64,000 nucleotides of DNA from Paraliobacillus zengyii (GCF_003268595.1 NZ_CP029797.1:2005501-2069500); one strand, 5' to 3'. Positions 27,388-36,455 are shown, numbered from the stretch's first letter. Notes: a model not told the origin generated them from the sequence alone. Numbers and translations: made by a program.

Positions 27388-28272
27388 TTATTTATTATCC
27401 AAATGCTGTTTTAAAGTATTAGAGGTCATATCTAATAGATTTTGGTTAATTTCTACATAATAGACATCATTAATAAATTTCTCCTCAATTCCCTCTTCCA
27501 TATCAATCACCTGAATGGATTCAGAATTACTGTCCTCCAGTTGAAATTGATTAAATATGTCACTTGGAATGTTAGTTTCACTTTCTTCTAAGAGATTTTT
27601 AAATTGAGAGAAGGATAATTGTTTTTTTAATAAATTTCCAACTTCATTTTTTTTAATAATATTATCTTTTTCAGCACTTTCACTAACTCCTAACACTTCG
27701 TAAAAATCTTCTATTGATGTAACTGAATAATAATCAATTGAAATATCGAATAGGTTGGATACAGTTTTCAAGACTGGGTCACGCTTTACATTTAAAGCAG
27801 TTGCATGGAGTAACTTATCCTTACCAATCATTTTTCCTTCCGAATTAAACATTTCAACATACGTATCACGTGGAATTGGGACAAGAATTATACTGTCGTC
27901 ACCGCTATTATAAGTAAGTAAAATATTAATATCACTTCGATGAGAATTTGAATCTACGCCCATCAGTAAGGTGGAAAAAGATATGTCTTCCTGTTGAGAT
28001 GCTTGTTGTTTATTCGGAGTTTCCTGACTAATTTCATTGCCTGAATATAGATTAGGTAAAAGTAAACCAATTGCTAAGATTAATACCATTACACTACCCA
28101 ATATAGGACCTACATAATGTATACCAATACGATGGAGAGTAGTATTATTGTTTTCTTTTTTATATTTTTTTTTCTGAATTTTATTTAAAGTTTCGACTCT
28201 ATCTTTTTTAGTAAAGGCTAAATCTTCCTCATCCAAATATGAAAATAACTCCTTATTAAATTTGTTATCCAT
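27388..28272 (-). CDS. Membrane protein with anti-sigma-like N-terminus and shortened LCP domain
   Basis: A 294-residue protein. The ATG at 28272 overlaps the stop codon of the ECF sigma gene by eight bases and lies nine bases after GGAGG. A charged cytosolic N-terminus (about 1-50) is followed by one transmembrane helix (IGIHYVGPILGSVMVLILAI). The extracellular part starts with a LytR-CpsA-Psr domain: FSTLLMGVDSNSHRSDINIL, VPIPRDTYVEM and KLLHATAL. The later part of the usual LCP domain, with the (F/V)RYR and GRxxRQQ motifs, is not recognisable. The gene's place suggests it restrains the sigma factor, with the LCP part perhaps sensing wall-polymer precursors. That role is inferred. Confidence 0.75.
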   Translation of the reverse strand: MDNKFNKELFSYLDEEDLAFTKKDRVETLNKIQKKKYKKENNNTTLHRIGIHYVGPILGSVMVLILAIGLLLPNLYSGNEISQETPNKQQASQQEDISFSTLLMGVDSNSHRSDINILLTYNSGDDSIILVPIPRDTYVEMFNSEGKMIGKDKLLHATALNVKRDPVLKTVSNLFDISIDYYSVTSIEDFYEVLGVSESAEKDNIIKKNEVGNLLKKQLSFSQFKNLLEESETNIPSDIFNQFQLEDSNSESIQVIDMEEGIEEKFINDVYYVEINQNLLDMTSNTLKQHLDNK

Positions 28273-28789
28273 AAATATTTGCCTCCTCAATTAAAGTTTT
28301 TAACCTTTGCTTTGCTCTACTTAGCCTTGTTTTAACTGTATTAATATTCAGATCTGTTACTTCGGCTATTTCACCAATTGATAAAGACTTATAGTAATAT
28401 AGAAAGATAACTTCCCTATAATTTTTGGGTAAAGAAAAGATAAACCCCTTCATCTCTTCGTGTTCCGAATCTCTAATTACCTTGTCTTCTGTTGTAGGTA
28501 AAAGGCCTGTAATAGAACTTCCAAATAAACTTTTAGCATGAACTTTTCTGTAATGCCAACTTCTTAAATAATCCTTGCACTGATTAATTGTGATTCTATA
28601 TAGCCACGTTTTTATCGATGAATCAAAATGAAAATCATCTAAGTTCTCATAACATTTGATAAAGGTATTCTGAACCATATCTTTTGCAGTCTCTTTGTCT
28701 TTCACATAATTAAATGCTAACCTAACCAATTCACTCCCATGTTCTAACATAATTTCTTCTAATAAATATTCTTTTTCATTTTCCCCCAT
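28265..28789 (-). CDS. ECF-family RNA polymerase sigma factor
   Basis: A 174-residue sigma factor. Region 2 reads LVRLAFNYVKDKETAKDMVQ, then NTFIKCYENLDDFHFDSSIKTWLYRITINQCKDYLR. Region 4 reads YREVIFLYYYKSLSIGEIAEVTDLNINTVKTRLSRAKQRL. The two regions and the short linker are typical of SigW/X/M/V-type ECF factors that respond to cell-envelope stress in bacilli. The start follows AGAGGG. A TGAAAC-N17-CGTC promoter lies just upstream, so it probably activates itself. Its stop overlaps the start of the LCP-domain partner gene. Confidence 0.93.
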   Translation of the reverse strand: MGENEKEYLLEEIMLEHGSELVRLAFNYVKDKETAKDMVQNTFIKCYENLDDFHFDSSIKTWLYRITINQCKDYLRSWHYRKVHAKSLFGSSITGLLPTTEDKVIRDSEHEEMKGFIFSLPKNYREVIFLYYYKSLSIGEIAEVTDLNINTVKTRLSRAKQRLKTLIEEANIYG

Positions 28790-28831
28790 AACAACCCTCT
28801 TTTCTAACCTGTTTCAGTGATTTTACCTTTA

Positions 28832-28858
28832 GACGATAGCTAAACAAAAATAGTTTCA
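28832..28858 (-). promoter_or_regulatory. ECF-type autoregulatory promoter
   Basis: On the minus strand: -35 TGAAAC, a 17-base spacer rich in T, -10 CGTC. This agrees with the consensus of bacillus ECF sigma factors (TGAAAC-N16/17-CGTN). It lies about 43 bases before the sigma gene start codon. No other exact copy was noticed in the window. Confidence 0.8.
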
Positions 28859-29342
28859 AGATCCGTTAGTAATCATTTTTAACTTTCACCAGTTACATAG
28901 TGCATTGATTTATATAAAGAAAAAAACATTATATACAAGATCATGTATCTTGCAAATAATGCTCAACTTTAATTATTCCATTACAGAAAAATAGAGTCGC
29001 CATAATCGACGACCCACTGTTTAACTATTGCACCGGTTTGTTTAAGTACAATAGTTAATATAATATTACTTCCTTTTCATTAAACAACTTTTAGCAAAAG
29101 GCAACCGTTCGAGTGCCTGTTTCGCAATCAAGCTCGATTAGTATATAGAATAAAAAAACAGTTTCAACATTTTATGATTACTTTTTATGACTATACGTTT
29201 CTAAGGTTTTTGATGCTTCTTTTCTTATCTATTGCTTACAAGATAATTGAACCAGAAACTAAAATGTCGATATTATTAAAGGTTATTGATTTTGGAACAT
29301 AACTATTCTGACGGCAAAAAAGTAAGAGTATGGAATTTATAA
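28859..29342. other. Intergenic stretch with a possible decayed repeat element
   Basis: 484 bases between the ECF promoter and the end of a YcxB-like gene. The part 28985-29150 holds a hairpin (AACTATTG...CAATAGTT, 29024-29057). It also holds a short minus-strand open stretch, SSLIAKQALERLPFAKSCLMKRK, ended by a stop. It looks like a decayed intergenic element of Bacillaceae; see findings. The rest is unexplained. Confidence 0.4.
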
Positions 29343-29894
29343 CTAATATTTTGTATACATGTACCGATGATTATGAATATATTTTTCTAATTTCCCTATA
29401 CTGTCCGGATTTCTATCATTTGGTGTTTTTGGCAGGATAACACCATCCACTTTGCTATAGTAGATGAAGTATCGTTCTTCATCCTCTCTTATCCGTTTCA
29501 CCGCTTCCCACGGGACTTTTACAGTATTCTCCGCTTCTAAACTATGATTAACCTGCTTGATTTCCTGGTCATTTATGACGTATTCCATCTCTTTTTGTAC
29601 GTTGTCGGTTATTCTTTTTTTTAGTACAAAACGTTCAGATGCCAATGCAATCAATTCAAATAAGACGGGCGCTTTACGATTAATATATATAGTGAAAACC
29701 ACCATAATTAAGGCGATAATAAAACGTCCAGGTATTATCGGAGTCAGAAGCAGTAGTAAAATTAGTATTATCCAGATAAAGACAATACACCATTGAAAAA
29801 CTTTTCTTCGAAAACCATACATGTTCGAATTCATTAATAAATCTTTCTGCATACCCCATATGTCTTCAAATGTTTCTGTATAATGAAAATTCAA
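29343..29894 (-). CDS. YcxB-like membrane protein
   Basis: A 183-residue protein with a TTG start after AAGGAAGTG. Two adjacent transmembrane helices (about 33-52 and 55-73) are followed by the YcxB-like domain: VPWEAVKRIREDEERYFIYY and a closing DGVILPKTPNDR. This W..V..I....RYFIYY phrase is the family signature. Function unknown. It is 38 bases downstream of another YcxB-like gene, and the two probably form an operon after gene duplication. Confidence 0.78.
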   Translation of the reverse strand: MNFHYTETFEDIWGMQKDLLMNSNMYGFRRKVFQWCIVFIWIILILLLLLTPIIPGRFIIALIMVVFTIYINRKAPVLFELIALASERFVLKKRITDNVQKEMEYVINDQEIKQVNHSLEAENTVKVPWEAVKRIREDEERYFIYYSKVDGVILPKTPNDRNPDSIGKLEKYIHNHRYMYTKY

Positions 29895-29932
29895 TGCTAC
29901 ACTTCCTTTGTATTTTTTCTTTGTGTAAACAA

Positions 29933-30520
29933 CTATTTAACTTTTTTCAATTGGTGATTCGTACGAGGGAGAATATATTTATGGATCAAAGCTTGATAAT
30001 CTTCTTTTTGTTCCTCGCCAGCTCTTGAAATTTCTTTCGGCAAAAGCAAAGCAGCTCGATCTTCATAGTAGACAAAGTAACGATGCTTGTCGTGACTTAC
30101 TCGTTTTACCCCATCCCACGATATTCGATTGATTATCTTAACTGATTTCCCTATATTTTCTTCTACAATCCCGTGGCTATCAATCGTTAATTCGATTTCT
30201 TCTCCTGCCTGGTTGAAAATACTTCTCTTCAGTTTAACTTTCTCCTTTAGAAATTCAATTGGGTTGTAAATAAACGTTATAAACCAAAAGAAAAAAATAG
30301 AAAGTAGTATTAGTATCCCTATAAAGGTTAGTAAATTCATATTCTCCAGGTAGGTTCCTTCACTAAAAAAAGAGAAATAAATCGTTAAAGAAACAATGCA
30401 GATGGCTACCATTAACCAACTTTGGAATTTCTTATCTCTATTGTGGCCAGTTGATGTTTCAATCACATTTTTCTTCATAGCCAGTATATCTTTCTTTTGC
30501 TGCATATAACGTATAACCAT
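29933..30520 (-). CDS. YcxB-like membrane protein
   Basis: A 195-residue protein, start after GAAAGGA. It has a charged N-terminus of about 30 residues, two transmembrane helices (about 36-54 and 62-84), and a C-terminal YcxB-like domain with ISWDGVKRVSHDKHRYFVYY and AALLLPKEI. It is clearly paralogous to the following gene and, less closely, to the gene at 17501. Function unknown; the paired organisation may indicate that they act as a complex. Confidence 0.78.
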   Translation of the reverse strand: MVIRYMQQKKDILAMKKNVIETSTGHNRDKKFQSWLMVAICIVSLTIYFSFFSEGTYLENMNLLTFIGILILLSIFFFWFITFIYNPIEFLKEKVKLKRSIFNQAGEEIELTIDSHGIVEENIGKSVKIINRISWDGVKRVSHDKHRYFVYYEDRAALLLPKEISRAGEEQKEDYQALIHKYILPRTNHQLKKVK

Positions 30521-31392
30521 TTTAAGTTCCTTTCATTTACTGTTATTTTTAGTTATCAGTGACATTCTAAACATTATCAAATAAGCACTTTTCCAACTGA
30601 CAGTTTAAGTTTCCTAATCCCAGTTTTTTTTATAAACACATGTAACATAACGTGATGGTCAAGTTTCCAACCATGCAACATATATGGGATACATCCCCGT
30701 CCAATAACTTTATTGTTGAATCGACATGGGCACTTAATCCTATGATACATATATCACAACTTTACAACCTTCATTGTTTACTTAAATGCTTCTTTAGCGC
30801 AACAAGCAATTGCTTTCTTATTGAACAATTGCATCCCGATAGTTTAAGTGAAGACTTTAATGTTTTTTTATTTTCCCCTCTCCAAAAATTCATAAAATAA
30901 TAGTTTTTCATACCAAAATTTTACCATAGATTAGAGTTTTATTGTTCTTGTTCTTTAAAAATATGGAAATAATTTCTCTATGACATTCAAAATATATTGG
31001 CGGAATCAAGCTATGCAATTAACTAAAGCTTGGCATTCTTAAGGCGTGGCATTTAGTGATACATTCTTTGTAATTCGGTGGTTCATAGTATAGCGACGTC
31101 GATAAAATTCATTTGCTATAATCACATTAGACAAGTGTGACCACTGAACAAGATGACACCGCTTTTGCTTGATAAAATGAATCACTTTTTTCAATTAATA
31201 CTTCCCTTTTTTATGGAAGATTGTGTATGATTGTCTTAACGATAATGAAAACATTTTTTCTATGTATTATTAATGCTCACGAAAATGTATATAAGCTAAT
31301 AATTATACTCATTAACGTAGATCTGCTTGTTGTACTAACAAGCTGTTATGTTTAACAAGATGATAAAAAAATTTATAGAGGGGAAGGTCGTA
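30521..31392. other. Gene-poor stretch
   Basis: 872 bases. A 82-codon open stretch on the plus strand at 30652-30900 has no ribosome binding site, is not like any family I know, and I do not call it. At about 30975-31030 lies one copy of an imperfect ~55-bp repeat whose partner is at 32224-32276. Nothing else recognised. Confidence 0.45.
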
Positions 31393-31902
31393 ATGATTAA
31401 GATAAGAAAAGCCATATTAGAGGATATAGATGGAATTATTAAAGTTTGTTCTGAAGGACATAGATATACCTATCCAGAATTGTTACCCCAACAGCATATA
31501 GAAAAGATGATTAAAGAATTCTACAATGAAGAAAGAATAAAAAAAGAAATTACAAGTATTACTCAAGACTGGAACGGGTGGTTTGTTGCCATTGATAACG
31601 GAAATATAGTAGGTGCAGCTGGAGGCGGGTTTATTGATAGTGGTGTTTCTGAGTTATTCGTCATATATTTAGACCCCGAAAGAAAACAAGAAGGAATTGG
31701 TAGTAAGTTATTAGAAGCTGTTACAAAAGACCAAATTGAACGTGGAGCAAAAGAACAGTGGGTGTCAGTTGCAAAAGATAACTTTATGGGAATTCCATTT
31801 TATGAGGCGCTCGGTTTTAAATATCAAGGTGAACGTCCATCATATGAACTGCCAGAAGAAGAAGGATATAAAGCTCTTAGATATAAAAGAGAACTAAACT
31901 AA
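31393..31902 (+). CDS. GNAT-family N-acetyltransferase
   Basis: A 169-residue acetyltransferase. The ATG at 31393 (MIKIRKAILEDIDGI) follows GAGGGGAAGG; an earlier in-frame start adds 15 residues that do not belong to the family. It has the GNAT core: GWFVAIDNGNIVGAAGG, LFVIYLDPERKQEGIGSKLLE for acetyl-CoA binding (the Q/RxxGxG/A loop as RKQEGIG), and FYEALGFKYQGERP. It may acetylate a small molecule or a protein; the substrate is unknown. The long gene-free stretches on both sides suggest a single-gene transcript. Confidence 0.9.
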   Translation: MIKIRKAILEDIDGIIKVCSEGHRYTYPELLPQQHIEKMIKEFYNEERIKKEITSITQDWNGWFVAIDNGNIVGAAGGGFIDSGVSELFVIYLDPERKQEGIGSKLLEAVTKDQIERGAKEQWVSVAKDNFMGIPFYEALGFKYQGERPSYELPEEEGYKALRYKRELN

Positions 31903-32534
31903 ACTGTGTCTATATATTCTTCAACTAAATGATGGTTAGTTCATCAATACAAATGTTTTAAAGAGCTTTTTCCGTTTAAATTCAAGACGTTGATTTATAG
32001 ATGTCTCGTAAGTAGAGGTTGCATTTCAATTTCAAATGGTAAGATATTTTCCAGTAATGTGTATCAGTTAACAGCAACAGTTGCATTTTAAATGACCATC
32101 ACAACATGTTTACACATAATAATATCGTCAATATAATCATTAAAGTATTACTTTCATCCGCTAAACTGCATCTTTAGTTTAAGTTCAGTATATAAAATAA
32201 ACCAATTCTTCATAAGAATAATTACTCTAAACATTCAAAGTACATCGGAAAGATCCAGCAATGCAACTCGCTAAATCTCTCAAACATAATACGTTTGTAG
32301 TCGTTAAAAATGATTACCATTTATGAATACTAACTTAATATTACACAAGAATGATTGAATAAGAATGTAAACTTTTGAGTTGTACCTTCATATTAATTTA
32401 AGATGGAGAACATACATGTACAACTAAATATTTAAATAGAATTTAACATATAAACTATACTATTAATTTATGGTTCTGTCTTCTCCTCTACTCCCCTTAA
32501 GATGAGGACACTATCATTAGTTAGGAGTTTTGTT
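31903..32534. other. Gene-poor stretch
   Basis: 632 AT-rich bases. They contain the second copy of an imperfect repeat (32224-32276) related to 30975-31030. No RNA gene, terminator or coding remnant was recognised. Confidence 0.45.
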
Positions 32535-33182
32535 ATGTCTTATACAGATGTATTAAAAAAAGAATGGAAATCCGAGGTTAAAATAAATACCCTTGGTTTC
32601 TTAACGGCTATTTTTGTTTCGATATATTTTTTTATCACGCAAACTGATTCAGTATTAATATACTTCCTTTTATGGATTTATCCTGCATTGATTTCTATAC
32701 ACCCTGCGCGTCTTCCAAAAGCTACTGTACAGACTTATTGGTCCAAATATCCAGGTCACTCCCTCAATTTTTACCGAGGTAAAGTCTCGTTACGATTTGT
32801 TCAGTTAGTGTTACATATGCTATTACTTATCTGTTTAAATCAAATATATAATGCATTCTTTGATTCTAACTTTACAAGTAATTTTTGGAATCATCAATTC
32901 TATATTGTTTTCGTGCTTCTTTATTTGTATTTAATGTGTTTAGGACAATCAATGAAAGAAACTATCGTACCTCGAAAAAACTTCGTAAAATCGATCGTAC
33001 TCATACTTTCGATTTTTGGAGTTACTATATTGGCTGCATTCTTTTCTTGGGTATTTGACTTTATATATTACCTTGTAAATTCTACTTATATTGAATTTAA
33101 ACTAATGAGACCCCTCGTATTTATGATGTTTTCTATAATTCAATATAATGTAAACAAGAAATTTATCCGTCAATTACCATAG
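32535..33182 (+). CDS. Multipass membrane protein of unknown function
   Basis: A 215-residue protein; the ATG at 32535 (MSYTDVLKKEWKSE) is eight bases after AGGAG. It has about five to six transmembrane helices. A conserved-looking loop after the second helix, HPARLPKATVQTYWSKYPGH, is polar and carries Trp, Lys and His. I cannot assign a family; it could be an ABC-type permease of the bacteriocin or antibiotic type, but no ATPase gene lies next to it. A terminator follows. Confidence 0.65.
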   Translation: MSYTDVLKKEWKSEVKINTLGFLTAIFVSIYFFITQTDSVLIYFLLWIYPALISIHPARLPKATVQTYWSKYPGHSLNFYRGKVSLRFVQLVLHMLLLICLNQIYNAFFDSNFTSNFWNHQFYIVFVLLYLYLMCLGQSMKETIVPRKNFVKSIVLILSIFGVTILAAFFSWVFDFIYYLVNSTYIEFKLMRPLVFMMFSIIQYNVNKKFIRQLP

Positions 33183-33207
33183 AGCACAAAAGACCACACT
33201 AAACAAA

Positions 33208-33239
33208 GTGACTTTAGATTACCACTAAAGTCGCTTTTC
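33208..33239 (+). terminator. Rho-independent terminator
   Basis: Arms GTGACTTTAG and CTAAAGTCGC with a short loop, then TTTTCT. It ends the transcript of the membrane protein gene. Confidence 0.85.
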
Positions 33240-33565
33240 TATTAATCAATTAAACAACTGCGTCCTCAATATAGAATCAGCCAAAAATTACTAGGCGAAT
33301 ACAATACTTAATAATGCAATTAGAGCTACTGTTGATGCATGTTTTAACAACATAACTATTAATAAATCAATTAATATATACTAATCCCGTATTAACTTCA
33401 TGAAGAATTTTTTTACATTACGTATAGACAAACCAAGTATTAAAGTGTGAATATATATGTCACCTGTTTCAAGAGCATTCAAGATTGATAAATGACCTCT
33501 TTTCTCTTACTTCGTATTTCCATCTATGGTAAAAAACTCAATAGTCCTACAACCTCTTCCTCTTA

Positions 33566-33624
33566 TAAAATAAAAAGAGATCATATTCTAACGGGGCAAT
33601 GTTTTCCCCTATTGAATTGATCTC
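33566..33624 (-). terminator. Nested-stem terminator after the M32 carboxypeptidase gene
   Basis: On the minus strand GAGATCA/TGATCTC and ATTC/GAAT arms form the outer stem and GGGG/CCCC the inner stem, followed by TTTTTATTTTAT. It lies about 100 bases past the M32 stop codon. Confidence 0.75.
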
Positions 33625-33722
33625 CTCCATATGACAGTCTAAAGGCATTGAAATTATTCATATTCACTCGCTAACCAATAAGTTTGCAAATATTTTAGAA
33701 AAAAGCAGTTGCACAGTTACTG

Positions 33723-35222
33723 TTATAGATCGTATATTTTTGTGTATTTATCTGTTAAATAGTCCAACAAATAGTTTGCATTCAAAGGTTCATTGGTGAC
33801 TTCTTTAATGATTTCAAGTGGCTTTTTCATTTTACCATGCTGATGTATGTGACGCGTAAGCCAATTCTTAATTGGAGAAAAATCGCCTGAATTTATTATT
33901 TCTTCGATATTCATCTCTTTTGACAATTGATTGTTAAATTGTGCAGCATACATGTAACCTAATGCATAAGATGGGAAATATCCGAAGTCTCCGGCAGACC
34001 AATGAATATCTTGTAAAACTCCTTCTTGGTCAGAATTAGGTCTAATTCCTAAATAATCTTCCATCTTCTGATTCCAAGCTTCAGGTAAGTCCTTTACAGC
34101 TAACTCCCCATCAATTAGAGCCTTTTCTAATTCATAGCGAATCATAATATGTAAGCAGTATGTTAATTCATCCGCTTCGATTCGGATATAAGAAGGTTTC
34201 ACTTCATTGATTGCTGTATAAAAGTCAGAAAAATCAAGTGTATGAAAAGCAGCTGGTGCATAGCTATGGAATAAATCAAAATGCTCTTTCCAAAACGCTT
34301 CGCTTCTTCCAATGAAGTTTTCCCAGAATAAAGATTGTGACTCATGTATGCCCATAGAAGTTCCACTAGCCATTGGTGTTTGTGCAAGTGACGCAGAGAT
34401 GTTTTGTTCGTATAAGGCATGTCCACCCTCATGAATGGTACCAAAAACGGCCATGCGGAAATCATTTTCGTCATAACGAGTCGTTACACGCACATCATTC
34501 GGATTTATTCCAATTGCAAATGGATGAATTGTTTCATCTAATCTTCCAGCATTAAAGTCATAACCCATCTTCTTTAATATATCTAAACTAAAATTCTTCT
34601 GATCATCTTTTGGAAAGTGATGTGTCAACAAATTCGCGTCTGGTTGTACTTTTGCTTCACTAATTTGCTGCACAAGCTTTGTTAAACCTGTCCTAACTTG
34701 TGCAAATACGTTATCTAAAATCTCTGTAGTCATTCCTGGTTCATATAAGTCTAATAAGCCATCATATTTATTATCTTGATAGCCCCAATACGTGGCAAAC
34801 TTTTTATTATAAGATACAAGCTCTTCTAAATAAGGTTGAAGTAGACTGAAATCATTTTCTTCTCTTGCTTTTTGCCAAACAGATTCTGATTTAGAACGAA
34901 GTGTAACAAATGCTTTATATTCAGCATCAGGAATTTTGATATTACGTTTATATTCAACTTCACATTCTTCCACTGACTTTTGTAACAGGGTATTACTTGT
35001 TTTATCCTTTAACTGATCAATTAAAAGTTTCATTTGATCGGAAGTTGCTAGTTGGTGCATTTTCTGTGATAAGAAACCAATTACTTCTGATCGTTGTTCT
35101 GCTCCCTTTTCAGGAATTTTCGTCCTCAAATCCCACTGAACTAATGCTAACGCTTCACGATAAGCATCTTGATCTTTTAATAATTCTTTGAATTCTTCTT
35201 CTAATTGTTCTAGAGTTTGCAT
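33723..35222 (-). CDS. ypwA: Thermostable carboxypeptidase of family M32 (YpwA-like)
   Basis: A 499-residue cytosolic zinc metallocarboxypeptidase. The metal motif HEGGH (FGTIHEGGHALYEQ) is near residue 267 and the downstream Glu is in MGIHESQSLFWEN. Further family motifs: DVRVTTRY near 235 and IRPNSDQEGVLQDIHWSAGDFGYFPSYALG near 415-440. It removes C-terminal residues from peptides. The start follows AAGGAGTGA. It is 14 bases downstream of rlmL in the same direction, as in B. subtilis relatives, and a terminator follows. Confidence 0.94.
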   Translation of the reverse strand: MQTLEQLEEEFKELLKDQDAYREALALVQWDLRTKIPEKGAEQRSEVIGFLSQKMHQLATSDQMKLLIDQLKDKTSNTLLQKSVEECEVEYKRNIKIPDAEYKAFVTLRSKSESVWQKAREENDFSLLQPYLEELVSYNKKFATYWGYQDNKYDGLLDLYEPGMTTEILDNVFAQVRTGLTKLVQQISEAKVQPDANLLTHHFPKDDQKNFSLDILKKMGYDFNAGRLDETIHPFAIGINPNDVRVTTRYDENDFRMAVFGTIHEGGHALYEQNISASLAQTPMASGTSMGIHESQSLFWENFIGRSEAFWKEHFDLFHSYAPAAFHTLDFSDFYTAINEVKPSYIRIEADELTYCLHIMIRYELEKALIDGELAVKDLPEAWNQKMEDYLGIRPNSDQEGVLQDIHWSAGDFGYFPSYALGYMYAAQFNNQLSKEMNIEEIINSGDFSPIKNWLTRHIHQHGKMKKPLEIIKEVTNEPLNANYLLDYLTDKYTKIYDL

Positions 35223-35236
35223 TTTATCACTCCTTA

Positions 35237-36370
35237 TTACATTCTTTTACCAAAGTATTGATAATAATCCACTTTAATAAAGCCATTAAATAATTTGCGT
35301 TTTTTTGTTGCCTTTTTACCATACATGGCTTCAAACTTTTCATCAGATGTTAAGACATAAGAACTCCAAGAAGGATTTGATCGCATCACTTCTCCTACTT
35401 GTTGATAGGTATGTCTAACTTCCTCTTGATCGCCAATACGTTCACCGTATGGTGGATTTGATATCAAGTAACCATTCGGCCGTTTAGGATTAAAATCCTT
35501 TGCTTGCATCTGTTTCCAATCAATTAAATCTGCTAACCCTGCTTCTGTTGCATTATTTTGTGCAATTTGGATCATTTTGTGATCAATATCAGTGCCAGTA
35601 ATATCTAACACTTGGTCATAATTAGCAAGATCTTCCGCTTCTTCAAATGCCTTATCCCATATTTTACGCTGAATAAGAGGCCATTCTTCAGATGCGAATG
35701 AACGATTAAATCCAGGTGCAATATTTTGTCCTATTAAAGCTGCTTCAATTAAAATCGTACCAGAACCACAGAATAAGTCAACTAAGGGATAATCTGGTTT
35801 CCAATTTGTTAATTGCACAAGCGCGGCTGCTAACGTTTCTTTTAATGGCGCTTCCCCTTGACCTGTTCGGTAACCGCGTTTATGTAAGCCAGCACCAGTA
35901 GCGTCAATTGTCAAGGTAACGAGATCTTTTAATATCGCAACTTCAACACGATATAATCCATCTGTTTCCGGAATTCGATCTACTATTGAGTACTTATTCT
36001 TCAGCCTTTCAACGATTGCTTTTTTAACAATTGCTTGGCAATCAGAGACACTGAACAGTGTTGATTTATGCGACTTTCCTATAACAGGAAATTTTCCGTT
36101 TTCAGGTATGTACTGACCCCACTCTAATGCTTTTGTTGCTTCAAAAAGATCATCAAACGTTGTTGCATAAAACTGGCCAATAACGACTTTTAATCGATCT
36201 GCCGTACGCAACCACAAATTACAACGTGGGATTGCACTAATATCCGCTTCAAATATTACTTTTCCATTCTCGACTTGTACCTCTGTGTATCCTAACGCTT
36301 TGACTTCATTTGCAACTACTGACTCAAGTCCCATTGCAGCTGTTGCTATTAATTTAACTGTTTGTGTCAT
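35237..36370 (-). CDS. ypsC: 23S rRNA methyltransferase RlmL-like (YpsC)
   Basis: A 377-residue class I RNA methyltransferase; the ATG at 36370 follows GGAAGGGATT, and an upstream start overlaps the rnpB terminator. An N-terminal THUMP domain (about 40-155) is followed by the UPF0020 methyltransferase domain. The SAM-binding phrase is VDLFCGSGTILIEAALIGQN, and the catalytic NPPY motif is in YLISNPPYGERIGDQEEV. It should methylate a guanine N2 in 23S rRNA. It lies between rnpB and the M32 gene. Confidence 0.92.
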   Translation of the reverse strand: MTQTVKLIATAAMGLESVVANEVKALGYTEVQVENGKVIFEADISAIPRCNLWLRTADRLKVVIGQFYATTFDDLFEATKALEWGQYIPENGKFPVIGKSHKSTLFSVSDCQAIVKKAIVERLKNKYSIVDRIPETDGLYRVEVAILKDLVTLTIDATGAGLHKRGYRTGQGEAPLKETLAAALVQLTNWKPDYPLVDLFCGSGTILIEAALIGQNIAPGFNRSFASEEWPLIQRKIWDKAFEEAEDLANYDQVLDITGTDIDHKMIQIAQNNATEAGLADLIDWKQMQAKDFNPKRPNGYLISNPPYGERIGDQEEVRHTYQQVGEVMRSNPSWSSYVLTSDEKFEAMYGKKATKKRKLFNGFIKVDYYQYFGKRM

Positions 36371-36392
36371 TATTTTTAATCCCTTCCTATCC

Positions 36393-36440
36393 AAAATAAA
36401 AACCCTTCCAAACACCAATTAACAATTAGTTTAGGAAGGG
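36393..36440 (-). terminator. rnpB terminator
   Basis: On the minus strand CCCTTCC-t-AAAC and GTTT-GGAAGGG arms, then TTTTTATTTT. It lies between the 3' end of RNase P RNA and the rlmL-like gene. Confidence 0.9.
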
Positions 36441-36455
36441 CAATACATCTTATTT

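Larger units (their letters stand above)
33183..33722. other. Intergenic stretch holding two terminators
   Basis: 540 bases between converging genes. Terminators at 33208-33239 (plus) and 33566-33624 (minus) account for the main structure. Nothing else recognised. Confidence 0.55.

Noticed and set aside
30652-30900. 82-codon open stretch on the plus strand
   Set aside because: No ribosome binding site, unusual composition (many Cys, Phe and His) and no resemblance to any family; likely chance in AT-rich DNA.
14000-33200. Prophage or integrative element
   Set aside because: No integrase, phage structural genes, att-like direct repeats or tRNA insertion site was seen; the region looks like piecemeal acquisition and decay.
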